A DNA stretch of 64,000 nucleotides, taken from contig CM018604.1 in assembly GCA_009192285.1 (NCBI GenBank), forward strand, positions 2,170,001-2,234,000. Reading direction: 5' to 3'. Under the pieces are notes generated by a model. It was not told the origin of the DNA and did no database searches. It was given only the letters and a program-made list of their open reading frames with translations. Below are positions 21,254 through 32,404 of the stretch, piece by piece; the first letter of the stretch is position 1; the number at the start of each line of letters is the position of its first letter. Source of the DNA: Morchella semilibera. Its lineage: Eukaryota > Ascomycota > Pezizomycetes > Pezizales > Morchellaceae. A program made the position numbers and the translations under genes.

Positions 21254-24200
21254 CTCCCGAGAGCTCCGACGTCCCCGTCGATCGCGTCTGCATCTACATC
21301 TATACCCACTCACCAAGATTTAAGGTCCTCTGAGGCCCCTAACAAAAGACCCGCATAATATATCGAATTCACAACCTAGACCACACACAGTATCCGTACT
21401 CTGGGGAGATAAATCCTCATGGTTATTATACTTTGCTAAAGCTGACACATCTCGTCTCATGTGAGGCGTATAGTTTCTTGGACTTAACTCTCCACTTTTA
21501 TTCAGCATCTTCACCGGCTCTTTCATCTATAGCGGCTCGCCCCCCACATAGCTGACTAGTTCGACGATATCTCAACTACTCGGTTGGTTGGCTAGCTAGT
21601 GGCAAGGAGAGATTTGGTCTCCCTGACTATCAATGGTATTGGGAGTGTATGTTCTTGCCTCTGTTAACTTTAGAGCACAGCGTGAGCAAGCATAGGCAAG
21701 CATAGGCCTTATCAGAGAACGCACTTCGCGGGCTGCGTGGGTGGGGGCGGTGTCCATAAGTGGGTAGAAATAATTCCTATGGGCGAGGAAAGTAGGTACA
21801 TGTATTGTTCACACTTCGAGAAAGCACGGATGGTACCAGTGTCAGGTAAAAGCCAACAAAAATCCAGATTATAATTCTAATTGATGGATTAAACAGAAAT
21901 ACGTTTAAAGTGGAACAGGGCAACCGCACAATGGACTTATTACCGACGACACGATCCCCAGTCCAGGCACGAATAGATGACGAAAGTTGCATACCTAATA
22001 AACAGAACACCCAAATACCGAATCCCTCTGTGTACCCCCCCCCCCCCCCGACTATGGCTAGGTGAATGACAGAATGTCCGGTAAAATAGGAAAGAAAGCA
22101 AAAAAAAAGAAAATATAACAGAAACGGATAATACCTGGATGGAACAAAACAAAGGAGAGATAGGAGATGGGAACATAAAAAGAGGCAGGCAAATCAGGGC
22201 AAGCATTGACAAGGCGACCTGCTCCAAAAGTTGTGCCTAACCTTCTCAGACCCCGGATCGATTCGTGGGATGTCAATCGCAAGTTGTAGCGACAGAGTTC
22301 GTAATGGGTTCCGGGACCACCGTCGAGGATAGTGTTTAACGAGTATGGCCTGGTGCTCGGGGCTGCCAAGAGAGCATACTCTATAGTAGAGCGCGCCCCC
22401 CAGAAAATATGCGAGGCTAGTAAAACACCTTTACCCTTTAGACCTTGAGGGAAATCTCACTCCTAGTCTTATACCATGTGATAAACCCCCTTTGAGTTGC
22501 TACTATAGGGCACCTGAAGCTATTAGGCGATTTCGTCGAGTAGATGGGGTTCTGATCCCCATTCCCGGACTCGCTTTGCACCTTAAAGATGGGCCTAGTA
22601 GGGGAGGTCGCTGATCCAACGCTTGAGGCTGGGAAACGGAATGTTTCCCTCACTGGATCGACTGACTTAAGCAGTTACTGAGAGATATTAGTACGATAAT
22701 TTAAGAATTGGTGTCACAATGGGGGCAAGAACCTTAGAGGACAACGACAAATAGCAATAGCGAGACTCAATTCCAAAAGGTAGCTGGAAGGGTTTATCTA
22801 ATTTTGGGGGTCTTATGAGAGATCAAACAGAAACACATGGTTTGAAAATTAACAAGAGGTAGGGTGCAATAATAGAGGTTGTGGGTTCCAATTTCAACTT
22901 GCCGAATGTTTGAAAATACAGGGCGTAACAAAAGAGGATGCAAAGTTGTGAGAGCAAGGTGGAGGGATTGAGTGAATAGGAAGTTGGTCGAGATAGGCTG
23001 TACTAACCACAGATGATGGCAAGTTCCTGCTCTCTCCCACAATTTCTGGAAGCAGGGGAGATTCACTGCGTGAGTCCAAGTAGCTCGCAGAAGGCCACAG
23101 GATATGTTATGGTTGATGGCAACCCTTTTCAGATACACTACTCAAATTTTAGGCCTTATATGCATCAAGCGCTGGTGGACGCTGAGGAACAAAACATACT
23201 GGTCCACTTCCGAATTTCCAATTTAAAGCTATAGGATGTTAGAAGTCAATGACCAAGGGGGAGAATAGGGGAGGTATTACGTCGAACAAAGTTTCCATCT
23301 TCGGAAGGGAGGCAGCAAGCAAGCACAGCAGCGAAAGCCCCGGAAAGAATGCTTCGCCATTACCAAACAAGAACTTAGTTTCAATCCTCGTATAGTTGTG
23401 ATTATGGATGATAACCATATGAAATAAACTCACCTTAGGCAATGTTGTTTCCTGCCTAATGAACGGGTGATTAGGGTGATAGGAGTCCGGAGAAGACAGA
23501 AAGCCGGAGGATAATATATACCATCCTAAATGGGGCCGAATGGAGAGGGTGTAAAGGGGGATCTCTGCAAGTAGAGGGTATCCTGCACCCGATGAGACTA
23601 AGACGAATGATAGCCACTCAAAGTAGCCTATAGAAGGAGTGCCTTGTACAGGGATATCGGAATTTGTTCACGTTCGAAAGCACATCCCTCCGGGGGAGGA
23701 GATTAAAGTGTCTGGTTAACCTCTATGATGGTAGGAATAGGGATAAAAGATATGATGAAGAGAGGAAGAAGAGGATGAGAAGAGAAAGAAGAAGAAGGAC
23801 AGAGCTGAAGAAGTGTCATAATATGGCTTGGCTTTGAGATAGGTCGTACCACTCTACAATCTTCGGTTTCTAACGTATGTTCCAGCACTTTAAGGTACTT
23901 GCATAGACAAAGAGTCATGCCAGGCGTATCAGAATACAGACTTCCACGGAACCTAGGCTGAATCTTAAATTCACAAGACACCTTTACATTATGTTTGCGT
24001 GTATGCATGCTCTCTAGTTTCGGTGGCTGAGAGGGTAGATTTTTAAGGCAATAATACATGTACATGTATAGAACCGAACTCCAGATGCCTCCCGGGAATA
24101 TATGTCGACTAGGAATGCTGGGATCTTAGTGGACCAATCCGGCAATGATAGCTCTACACCTAGGCCTGGGAAGGTGAAGAAAGCTACGTTTTTATTCCGG

Positions 24201-24588
24201 GTTCTTATTCAGCGCCCTCGATGTGTTATAGGGATAACGTTAAGGTTTATATGAGACCGGGACGTTTACTGGTATTTTTGAACTGTTAGAAGGCCACATG
24301 GGTGGAGGGATTGTTATCGTTATTGAAGCCATGGCTCGTAACACACAGATCAGCGAAAGTGGCGGAGCCGTAAGGGCGAGGGGGCATCCCGGTAAGGCTG
24401 GATTCTTTGCCTAAATTTGGGGGACTACAAAGGAACAGTACGGGTTCGGATTGACACCTCATACAAGAAAAGAACGACTTCGGTCTATCTGACCATGGCA
24501 AGGCCTACCAGGGAATGGGCTCAAACCCGAGGGCAGAAATATTTGAGGAGAATCACTGAGGAGATATGATAATCATTTCACTTCCTAG

Positions 24589-24598
24589 TTAGGGTTAG
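24589..24598 (+). repeat. telobox-like interstitial repeat
   Basis: TTAGGGTTAG, the shortest of the seven. Confidence 0.5.
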
Positions 24599-24879
24599 AG
24601 AATCGAGGGTTGTAGTAGCGACATGATAAAGATCTGGTTCAGGGCAAAAAGGATAATTACATAACCAATGGGTTGCGCAATGAGTATTGGAGGGAACACC
24701 TAACCTGCCTGGGCCATTCCTCTCGTAGCTATAGGTTAGTCCATATAAGAAGAAATGCGACCGCCCAACCCCTCCCTTCATATATTAGAGGTGAACCATT
24801 GCATGCACGGAAGAAACCTAAGCTTATAAACACAAAAATTGCCACATGCCGGATCTGTGTAACAAAATATATACCCAGC

Positions 24880-25092
24880 CAAACAGTCCATGGCTATCCC
24901 GGGCTCCTTGCTTACATCAGGAATAACCTTTATCTAGCTCGAGCTCCTCCACCTCTCTTCGTAAGATCGCCTCAACTTCGAAAGCCGCAGCATGTACAGG
25001 TCCTTCATACAACCCACGGCACAATACAGCTTACCACTGCGGATTTTTATATTGGACTCGTCGGGAAACTTAGAACAGTTTTCTTCGTCTAG
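24880..25092 (+). pseudogene. possible LINE endonuclease remnant
   Basis: Within a 139-codon frame lacking an ATG start, this part reads YPGLLAYIRNNLYLARAPPP and, 22 residues on, HVQVLHTTHGTIQ, then DFYIG. This order (GG/PGxxxYIRxN...PPP...VxxxxxxGxIxxxxxYI) matches the pattern of apurinic-like endonuclease domains in fungal Tad/I-clade LINE retrotransposons. No reverse transcriptase or poly-A tail is visible nearby, and the frame ends soon after. If correct it is a decayed fragment. Confidence 0.3.
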
Positions 25093-25478
25093 AAAAGCTG
25101 CGGACAAATTTTGTCTGGTTATAGCACGATATCTCAGTCATCCATTCATCCTCCTTCCATGTCATGAATTCCATTGGCCTCTTTGACGTACATAAACATC
25201 GCTGTTTGGTCACGAGCAAGTAGGTACGTATCTTTCTATTGATCTCTATCTGTTAGAAACTCAACTGTGTATAGAAAGTACACTGACGCCTATTCGACCG
25301 GTTTCAATACTAGCCTAGCTACCGAGCAGAGGGAGAGGCATAACGAAAATCAGACAGGGTATCAGGAGATGCGTTCTTATCCATGAATCGATGAAAATCC
25401 GACGCTCAACCTAGCAACACAAAAAAAGAGGAGAATGAAACAAATACCCATCCTCCACCGTCTCAAAACGATCATTCC

Positions 25479-26300
25479 TCACGAAATCCTCATGCGCCTC
25501 GCCTCGAATGCAGGGAGGTTGATGTTCCAAAACCTCCCATCAACTTCGATGGTGGCGTTTGGACTGCTGACGCCAAATAGCCACATGACATGCCTCCAGG
25601 TGTAACCGTTATCCATCAGCACAGTCGTGATATAGGTATACTTTGGATGCACAGGGTGCATCCTCCTTGTTGGTGGCTTATTAAAGCAGGCTTCTCCTGG
25701 TGCTGGAAACCCTTCCCGCAGGTATGCCTCCTCGAGTTCGCGATCACCTCGAGCTTCAATTGGATCGCTGAGTTCCTGGATTGAGCGGAGTCTCAGGTGA
25801 TGATAACGAGCTAGAGGTGCTTGATGTCTCGGTGTCTCCTCGATCTGCTTTGTCAGGATCATTGAGTAGTATTTGTTGCATACACCGGCATAAGTGATAG
25901 GAATTCCGAATAACTCCCGAAACCCGACCATCACCAAGACTATATCCAGCTCTGTAGTGGTTCCTAGTGTGATCTGGGACTCGAGCCAGGAATGCTGTCT
26001 AGAGTCCAACCCACCCCGGCCACCAGGAGTTACATGGGCATCTGAAGCGGCGGCTAGAGATGACCCGGGGATAGAGGAAGTGGCAGTGGCTGCAGCTGGT
26101 TCATGGACAGCGGCAGCGGCAGCGGCAGCGGCAGTGGATGGACGAGGGGCGACAGACTTGCGAGGGTTCTGACAGATCCTCTTGCTTTGGCGGGTTGCTG
26201 TAGAAGGAATTAGTAAATCAATCCGACTCAGTCAACGACGAAGGCATATGCTCATACGTTTCTCCTCGCTAAGAGGACGCTTGCGGTTAGCTCTAGCCAT
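25479..26300 (-). CDS. two-exon nuclear-looking protein, LPxFEAxR family
   Basis: Exon 1 26300-26258 and exon 2 26197-25479, joined by a 60-nt intron (donor GTATGA, branch TTTACTAAT, acceptor CTACAG); the product is 253 aa. The N-terminus (ARANRKRPLSEEK, then RQSKRICQNPRKS) is basic and NLS-like, followed by an Ala8 run coded by a GCx repeat near 26100-26130. From residue ~85 the protein is globular: ELDIVLVMVGFRELFGIP, YHHLRLRSIQEL, EEAYLREGFPAP, then MDNGYTWRHVMWLFGV and NINLPAFEARRMRIS at the end. The motif order resembles the protein at 10535-11140. Domain unknown. The intron signals are among the best in the window, so confidence in the model is good. Confidence 0.75.
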
Positions 26301-29199
26301 TTCAAGGTGTTTCCCTTCTTTCGTGCGACTAAGTGGTGCTATCTCTTCAACGTGGAGCCGGCGAAGTCGGGAATACCTGTGGTGGTAAAAAGCCTGTTAC
26401 TTTAGCTGGCGGTGGGTGCGCGAGTATGAGCGTAACTATTCCAAGCGTGAGGAAAGAAGAGGTGGGACTTGGGGTTGTGGGTGGCGGTTGGCAAGTCTTG
26501 ACTTACACTGGCAATAAATCTAGGACTCAGTGGGATGAGAGAGTATTCGGCGAATAAGACTTGCACACGTGCTGGGCCTTCGAGAGAAGGCAATACCCGT
26601 GAACCTTTAGGGCGAAAAATGGAGTGAGGAGGTTAAGGCTGGTGTTTCGGGGGAGAGAGAATAGCTCGTTAGGATGCTCGCTAGTTTTAGGTGGTCAACC
26701 CTAGTCTAAACGAGCCGAGAAATTGAAGAAGCTGGTGGGCTCTAGTCTAAGCGAGAAAGATGAATTCGAGATGTGACGAGCGTATGTGTTATGGGCTCTA
26801 GACCCTTGCTGCGGGAATTGAATCGTCGATGGCGTGGAAAGCTTGAGAGAAGAGAGCGGAGGTTGTTTACGAGACGTCAGTGCAAGTCGACAAGTGCGCT
26901 GGTTGTGTCCAAACTATGCTAGATTCCTCACCACCTGCGTACCAGTGATTTAAAGACAGCACCAAGATATATTTGATGGATGCTTAGAGATAGTATGTGA
27001 TCTAGCAATATAGTGGAGGGCTAAGATGGTTTTTCATGTTGGTACACACGTCACAATAGTAGAACACAACCTTTAGTTTGGAGGGCCGAAAATCAAAACG
27101 CACTACATCCTACAGAAAGCCTCTTTGTTTACCTCAAGAAAAAAACGACTCACAGGCTGTACTAAACAAATACATATAACTGTAGTTTGTAGATTATGAG
27201 GCCTTAACTAAATTTAAAGACCATTTATGTAGATTGGGAGCCTTACTAGTAGTATGCCTTGACTATAGACTTCAGGTAAAACTGTTAGGAACTAGAACGA
27301 ACCTCGGCGTACACAAGGAAAAATCTTTTCAGGACATCATCTAAAGATAACGATATCATAGGCTAGCTGCTAGAGCTCTTGACGTTTTAAAGGGCTGCGG
27401 AACGGCCTTGGGTGGGGGGAAGGGGGCTGGGGGGGGGGGGTGAACTACCTTCAGAAATAGTCTGTGCACACCTATCTGAAAGGTCTGGAAATTACGGTTG
27501 AAGGATCTCCTGGGTCAATACGAGTCAAGTCCGCTGTACCGCTTGTCACGGTGGAATCAGTGCATGGAGCTGCTAGAGATGGGGATGCGTGTTCAGACCA
27601 GACTAGAGCAAGGGGCTTCCCATGCCGGTTCAATCAGATTTAAGTTGCAGATTAGTGACAACTCAATATAATACAAGTTCTCAAACGTGATAGTCAGGAA
27701 CGGCAGATAGGCAGCATAAAGGGGAAGAGAAAGGGAGGGGGGGGGGTGAGGGGGAGTAGAACCCCCCCAGTAACTTATTCTCAACATGTTACTATAATGC
27801 CGGTATTTGGGCTTAATAGCTTATATATGCCTAGAAACCACCGAACGGGAAGTTTGTCGCCGGGGGATGAAGCTTAAAGTAGTGTGTTGCTGATACATGT
27901 GAAATTACTAATAGTATTTTGTGCACTCCCGGGAGGTCTTAGTGATATATATATAGCTGTGTTGAGACTCAGGTAAAAGTAGGATGCTCTAGCGGATGTT
28001 GGGTGGTCCTGTGGTTATTACGGAAGCTTTGCCCCATAACCCTTACCTGAACAATGACATGATCGGGGCCTCTTGTAGAGGGGAATGACAAGTTGAGGAC
28101 CCATTAAGAGTTAAGGGATACATGATAGGTATCGTGTGTATTAGGGCGAGGTTAAATGGTGGACACGCTAAGTGAACGTGTGAGAAATAACAGGTATAAG
28201 ATGGGGGTGGGGTGGAGTGGAGTGGGAGAGGGTCAAGGATAGGTTGGGGGCTATTTAGGGTATGAATATAAAAGATTTAAATTGAAGATTTCAAATCAAT
28301 AAGGGAGAGGAAGATACCCGACCGGTAGTTTGGGCCCACGGCTGTCTTGGTCTCGTGGCCTCATTTATCAAATATGTCTTTTACAATATTGTATTCGTGC
28401 TTCTCTTTGGTTCTTGATATTCGTGCTTGTTCACGATAGCTAGGGAAATCTTTCATATAAGCTGAAAAATTCTGGAATTGTACATTTTCCTAATTTTGCC
28501 CGCATTCCCCCTTGTTTCCCCAGAGTTTCTCACTCAACCAGGCCTAGAGTGTCCTCTGGTCACACTGGTAAGGTGTTCCCTCTTATGGAAAGCATATTGT
28601 TCCGTCATCTATCCCTGGCTAATATTTCTTAGGTTTCCAGGTATTGACTTATCGATTCTCTGGCTATTATTATTCATAGTGCCCGGGCTAGTCTCCTATA
28701 GAAACGGAACTGGTGCTAAGGTGTCGAGCCCTTTCTACGACAATATATATGTCAGGTAGAAACACCTATAGAATGGGCTTCTGAATCTTCCTTGCTTTGT
28801 GTACTTGTAGATACCGTAGTCTAAAAAAGGCGGATTGAAATAGCCAAAAGTGATGCAAGATTTATATCATTCCTCGAGGTTGTTCATGATTTTCCGCAAC
28901 GAAAGCATCATTGTATTAATTTCGGTAAACCGATCGCGAAGAAAAATCTCTATTTCAGATTTGCGCCTTTAACAGCCTCCCATATCCCTATGGATCCGTA
29001 CACTGATGCTGATTATAGATTCTCTTCTGAAATGTAGTGGATTATAATTATTCCTACCAGGTCAAACACCCCCGCCAACCACCACAGGCGGCCCTCCTGC
29101 CCCTTCATGATATGCAGGATCCAGAGACACCCCTCTACTACGAGAATTAATGCATCACGGCAAATGTGTATGTAAATCGATTTTGAAAAAAAACCCGGC

Positions 29200-29340
29200 A
29201 AGTGGCAATGGATGTGGATATGTATGGCTATTGCATCTGAAAATGGATGTTAATGTATGCTAGAATGTATCTAGTAATGTGGGTAGTAATGCATGGGGTA
29301 ATGGATTGGGTATTGTATGAGGAAGTGCATCAGTGGTTTA
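29200..29340 (+). repeat. degenerate TG-rich repeat tract
   Basis: Irregular repeats of (A/G)TAATG and GGATG-like units (e.g. AGTAATGTGGGTAGTAATGCA) over ~140 bp, strand-asymmetric. Likely a decayed minisatellite; no coding frame. Confidence 0.4.
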
Positions 29341-30209
29341 TCATAGAATAATAAAAAAAATGATCTTGATGGGGATTGAACATAAGGCATATATCAGAAA
29401 ATCAACAACTTATCACATACACAATTAGTTGGATTATATATTCCTTATTTTCGATTCTGTTATGTGTTTCTTTTAAATAAAATCTATATCTGTTATTGAA
29501 CCTGATAAATAAATGTGTAGGGTATTTGTAACTTATTATTGTAGATAAATGTGTAACTTATTGTGTGTTGAGGAATGTTGTATGGTAATGTGCCTAACTG
29601 ATTCATTTACATGGCCCTCAACGGGAAATTAATCAGAAAATTCCTCTTTATCACGGGTTTGTGTGGGTAATGTGCTCATTGATACATTAACTCCCGTGGT
29701 AGAGCCCGGAGGAGGAAGGCAGGCAGGCAGGATGGCATAGGCTCCCATCCTGCATCAATGCCATGGTGCAGAGGATGGCAGTACCGGCTGGGCGCTACTT
29801 GATGACTCCTCGGAGGGGGCGCAGAGGCAAGTACGGGTAGGCGTACGATGATATTGCCCCGTACCAGGCATAAAACTAGTCCATTGGTAGTGACGGTACT
29901 GATGATCGATTCATCCACCTGGGGGAGTCTTTGTTTTGTGAACAAGTCCGGTAAAAACCTATCACTTTGCCAACATACTGGGCGATCAGGTAAGCCAGAA
30001 GATTCTCTCTCTAGCTCGACATATATAGTCGTTCGTTATGCAGTAAGCATGGTGATACGCATTTCTCGATATCTCAATGATACATCAACTAGTTCTTCTA
30101 GCAAGACAGAAGCAAGCAGAAATATAGCTTTAAGAGTTTAAACTAAAGAGCAGGATGTGTTTAGGTCGTTCTAAGGTTGTAAGAGCTATCAGGGGCGTGG
30201 ATCAGAGAT

Positions 30210-30232
30210 TCTCACTCGGATATCGAGTGAGA
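30210..30232. repeat. short palindrome
   Basis: TCTCACTCG and CGAGTGAGA form a perfect 9-bp stem around the 5-nt loop GATAT. Could be a binding site or a hairpin; nothing else nearby explains it. Confidence 0.5.
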
Positions 30233-31359
30233 TCCTATGAACCACAGTCCCTCTTGGCAACCATTTATCATGTTATAGAGTCCCCTAACTCAGTTTTCTC
30301 ATATCCATGATTCGAGAATACATGAGAGTCGACAGGGGCGGAGGAACTAATCTCTCTAGTGATACGATGTACTTATTTTTGTACTAACTCGCTCCTCATG
30401 GTTCTGGCGCACCACCGTACCGCCGTACGGAACCGTCGGGAATACATTCGTCATACCCGACCCAACTGCTACATTGATAAAAGATCTCATTGTGCGTTAC
30501 TGATCAGCCCATAGGGATACAAGGAAGTTTTGCTTATTTCCAGATAGCTCGTGTAGCGTTATGTGCGCCCTTGTGTAATGTATTTACGAAGGCTGAAGAC
30601 GGTAGAGAATTGATGGGTCGATTCAGTAATCTCCTCACCAATCACACGAGACAAAGCTTCTGTCATATGTACCCAGAATATGTGTTGCTTGCCCAAGAAA
30701 TCTTTTGTTCTTACATGTTTATTTTTCCTACCGTGGTACATTTCCGGGCTCATAGCCCCAACCGCACCCCCCCCCCCCCCTATGGACGGGGATGACCTGG
30801 CGTAGACACAGCACTCTCCGCCCCATATGAAAAACATGACAGAGCATACAACGCTAGATGGGATAGCCTTATTCAATCTCTCACCTCGATACTCCTTCCA
30901 AGATGCTTGCCTTGCGCGCTGCACCGGTGGTAGGCGCATATATTACTCTACTGACTCATTTCGACAGCACGACTCATAAGCGGCGGGGAGGTTTTATTGC
31001 ATCATAAATATCATAGTTGCGAAAGAGGGAGCATGAGATTGTACATACATGTGCACAATTGCACTCAATGGCTACCATTCTACAGTCTCAAATAAGCTAA
31101 TTTTACTATCACTATGTACTCCAATGCATATTCCCAGGTAAAGAAACATGTAGCCTTAATGGGTAGAACGTCCTGAAATGAGTAGCTGACCCACATGTCG
31201 GACCCCTTACATGGGATCTATCGGCCCCCCAGGTCCGCCCCCTCCTTGGATCCTGCTCCCTATTCCTCGGCCCTTGAGTGAGAGTGGTTTTTTTATGTTA
31301 AATTCGAAACATGTCAACATTTATTCTCATCTATTGCTTTTGAGCCCTTGCTACACGAA

Positions 31360-31869
31360 CTAGTCCCTCATATTCTCGCTTGATACTCTTTTGATATGTC
31401 TCCTTTTCCGTAGCATCCTCGAAGCAGGAACTGGCGACTCAACACCGGTAAAATTCTTCTCCGGAATTCTGGCCCTCTCAGCAGCCTCCTCCGCGTCCGC
31501 CGCCCTTAAGCTCACCTCCGCCACCACCCTCAATGAATCCACCACCCTCTTTCTATACACACAATCTCGGTGCTGCTCCATAACTGTTACGAATCGACGC
31601 CGCACATCGACATCCATCCGATCAATGGCGCGCTTAATATCCGCAGCATTGAAGCATCTAAGTCCGCGCCGTTGGAACAGCACCAGGTCTGGGCTGATGA
31701 AGGGGTAGTGGAAGCACAGCGCGTAGTAGACAGCAGTCTCGTTGCGAGCGAGGTCTAGGTTCGACGTTTCTTGAAGGGCGGATACTTCGGCGAGGCGATT
31801 GCGGGCTGTGCTGACGTTTCCACTCTTGGTAGATAGCGGGGTGGGAGTGGAATCTTGGGAGGACATCAT
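31360..31869 (-). CDS. hypothetical helical protein, 169 aa
   Basis: An open frame from the paired ATGATG (31869) to the TAG at 31360; the frame extends ten codons upstream without another ATG. Ser/Thr-rich first 30 residues, then a mostly helical core: NETAVYYALCFHYPF, LVLFQRRGLRCF, DIKRAIDRMDVDVRRRF, then an Ala/Glu/Arg-rich helix and a basic MLRKRRHIKRV near the C-terminus (NLS-like). No introns. A TATATATAAG box lies ~109 bp upstream. Function and family are not recognised. Confidence 0.65.
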   Translation of the reverse strand: MMSSQDSTPTPLSTKSGNVSTARNRLAEVSALQETSNLDLARNETAVYYALCFHYPFISPDLVLFQRRGLRCFNAADIKRAIDRMDVDVRRRFVTVMEQHRDCVYRKRVVDSLRVVAEVSLRAADAEEAAERARIPEKNFTGVESPVPASRMLRKRRHIKRVSSENMRD

Positions 31870-31977
31870 GTGGAGAGAAAATAGTGAAATTTCCTGCAAG
31901 GTAAAGTGTGGAGGGGTTTCTATTAACGATTCTGTAGTCGCTGTGGTTGCTTATTATGTGTTGGGTTACTCCCGCGC

Positions 31978-31987
31978 TATATATAAG
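31978..31987 (-). promoter_or_regulatory. TATA box of the 31.4-kb gene
   Basis: TATATATAAG (plus-strand reading) lies ~109 nt upstream of the ATG at 31869, a usual distance for fungal TATA elements with a short leader. Confidence 0.45.
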
Positions 31988-32313
31988 CATTGGTTTTGGT
32001 GATTCAGGTTAAGGCTTTTAGTCAAGACGCCAGTCTTTCAAGTAGTGATTTCTTGTCTAGGCGATGAGTTTCACCTCTCTGCAATGATCATGAAAGTAAA
32101 GATCTATCAATCGACGAAAACCCTTGGGGCGAGCATATCGCAAGGCATCTTGAATATTTTCCCGAGGCGTGTGGAGAGTGACGTTAGGAACGTTAGGGTA
32201 CTAGAATTAGTATGCATGGACTTACTTTATAACCATTTCTGAGGGGACGGAGCAGAATAATCCACGGTTATATATATACTGGGGCCAAGCCTTTAGGATG
32301 AACTCACTGGCTA

Positions 32314-32404
32314 CTCGCCAAAATTTTAAGTCTGTCCCTTTTGGTACCTAACATTTGGTTGCAACACCCAGTACAAAAAGGGACAGACTTAAAAATTTGG
32401 CGAG
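32314..32404. mobile_element. foldback MITE with TA target duplication
   Basis: A 91-bp element that is almost wholly inverted repeat: arms of ~34 bp beginning CTCGCCAAA, with AAGTCTGTCCCTTTT inside, separated by only ~23 nt, flanked by TA at 32312-32313 and 32405-32406. The arms differ by about two bases. No coding capacity. Same TA-flanked class as the other elements but a separate family. Confidence 0.75.

Larger units (their letters stand above)
20023..24879. other. gene-free stretch with simple repeats
   Basis: No supported gene. Contains a (GATT)n repeat at about 20403-20424, a telobox at 21241, a C15 run at 22035-22049, a telobox at 24589 and overlapping TACATGTA motifs at 24055-24068. 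The 95-120 codon minus-strand frames at 22-24 kb have no ATG with partners and low-complexity hydrophobic content. Confidence 0.45.
26301..31359. other. long gene-free stretch
   Basis: About 5 kb with no supported gene. It contains G12 (27429-27440) and G10 (27737-27746) runs, a TG/AT-rich degenerate repeat at about 29200-29340, AT-rich DNA to 29620, a perfect 9-bp stem palindrome at 30210-30232, and a C14 run at 30767-30780. Open frames are short and overlap on both strands. Confidence 0.5.

Noticed and set aside
22794-24065. Several 95-120 codon minus-strand frames
   Set aside because: Hydrophobic low-complexity content, no ATG with good context, no introns, and overlapped by other frames.
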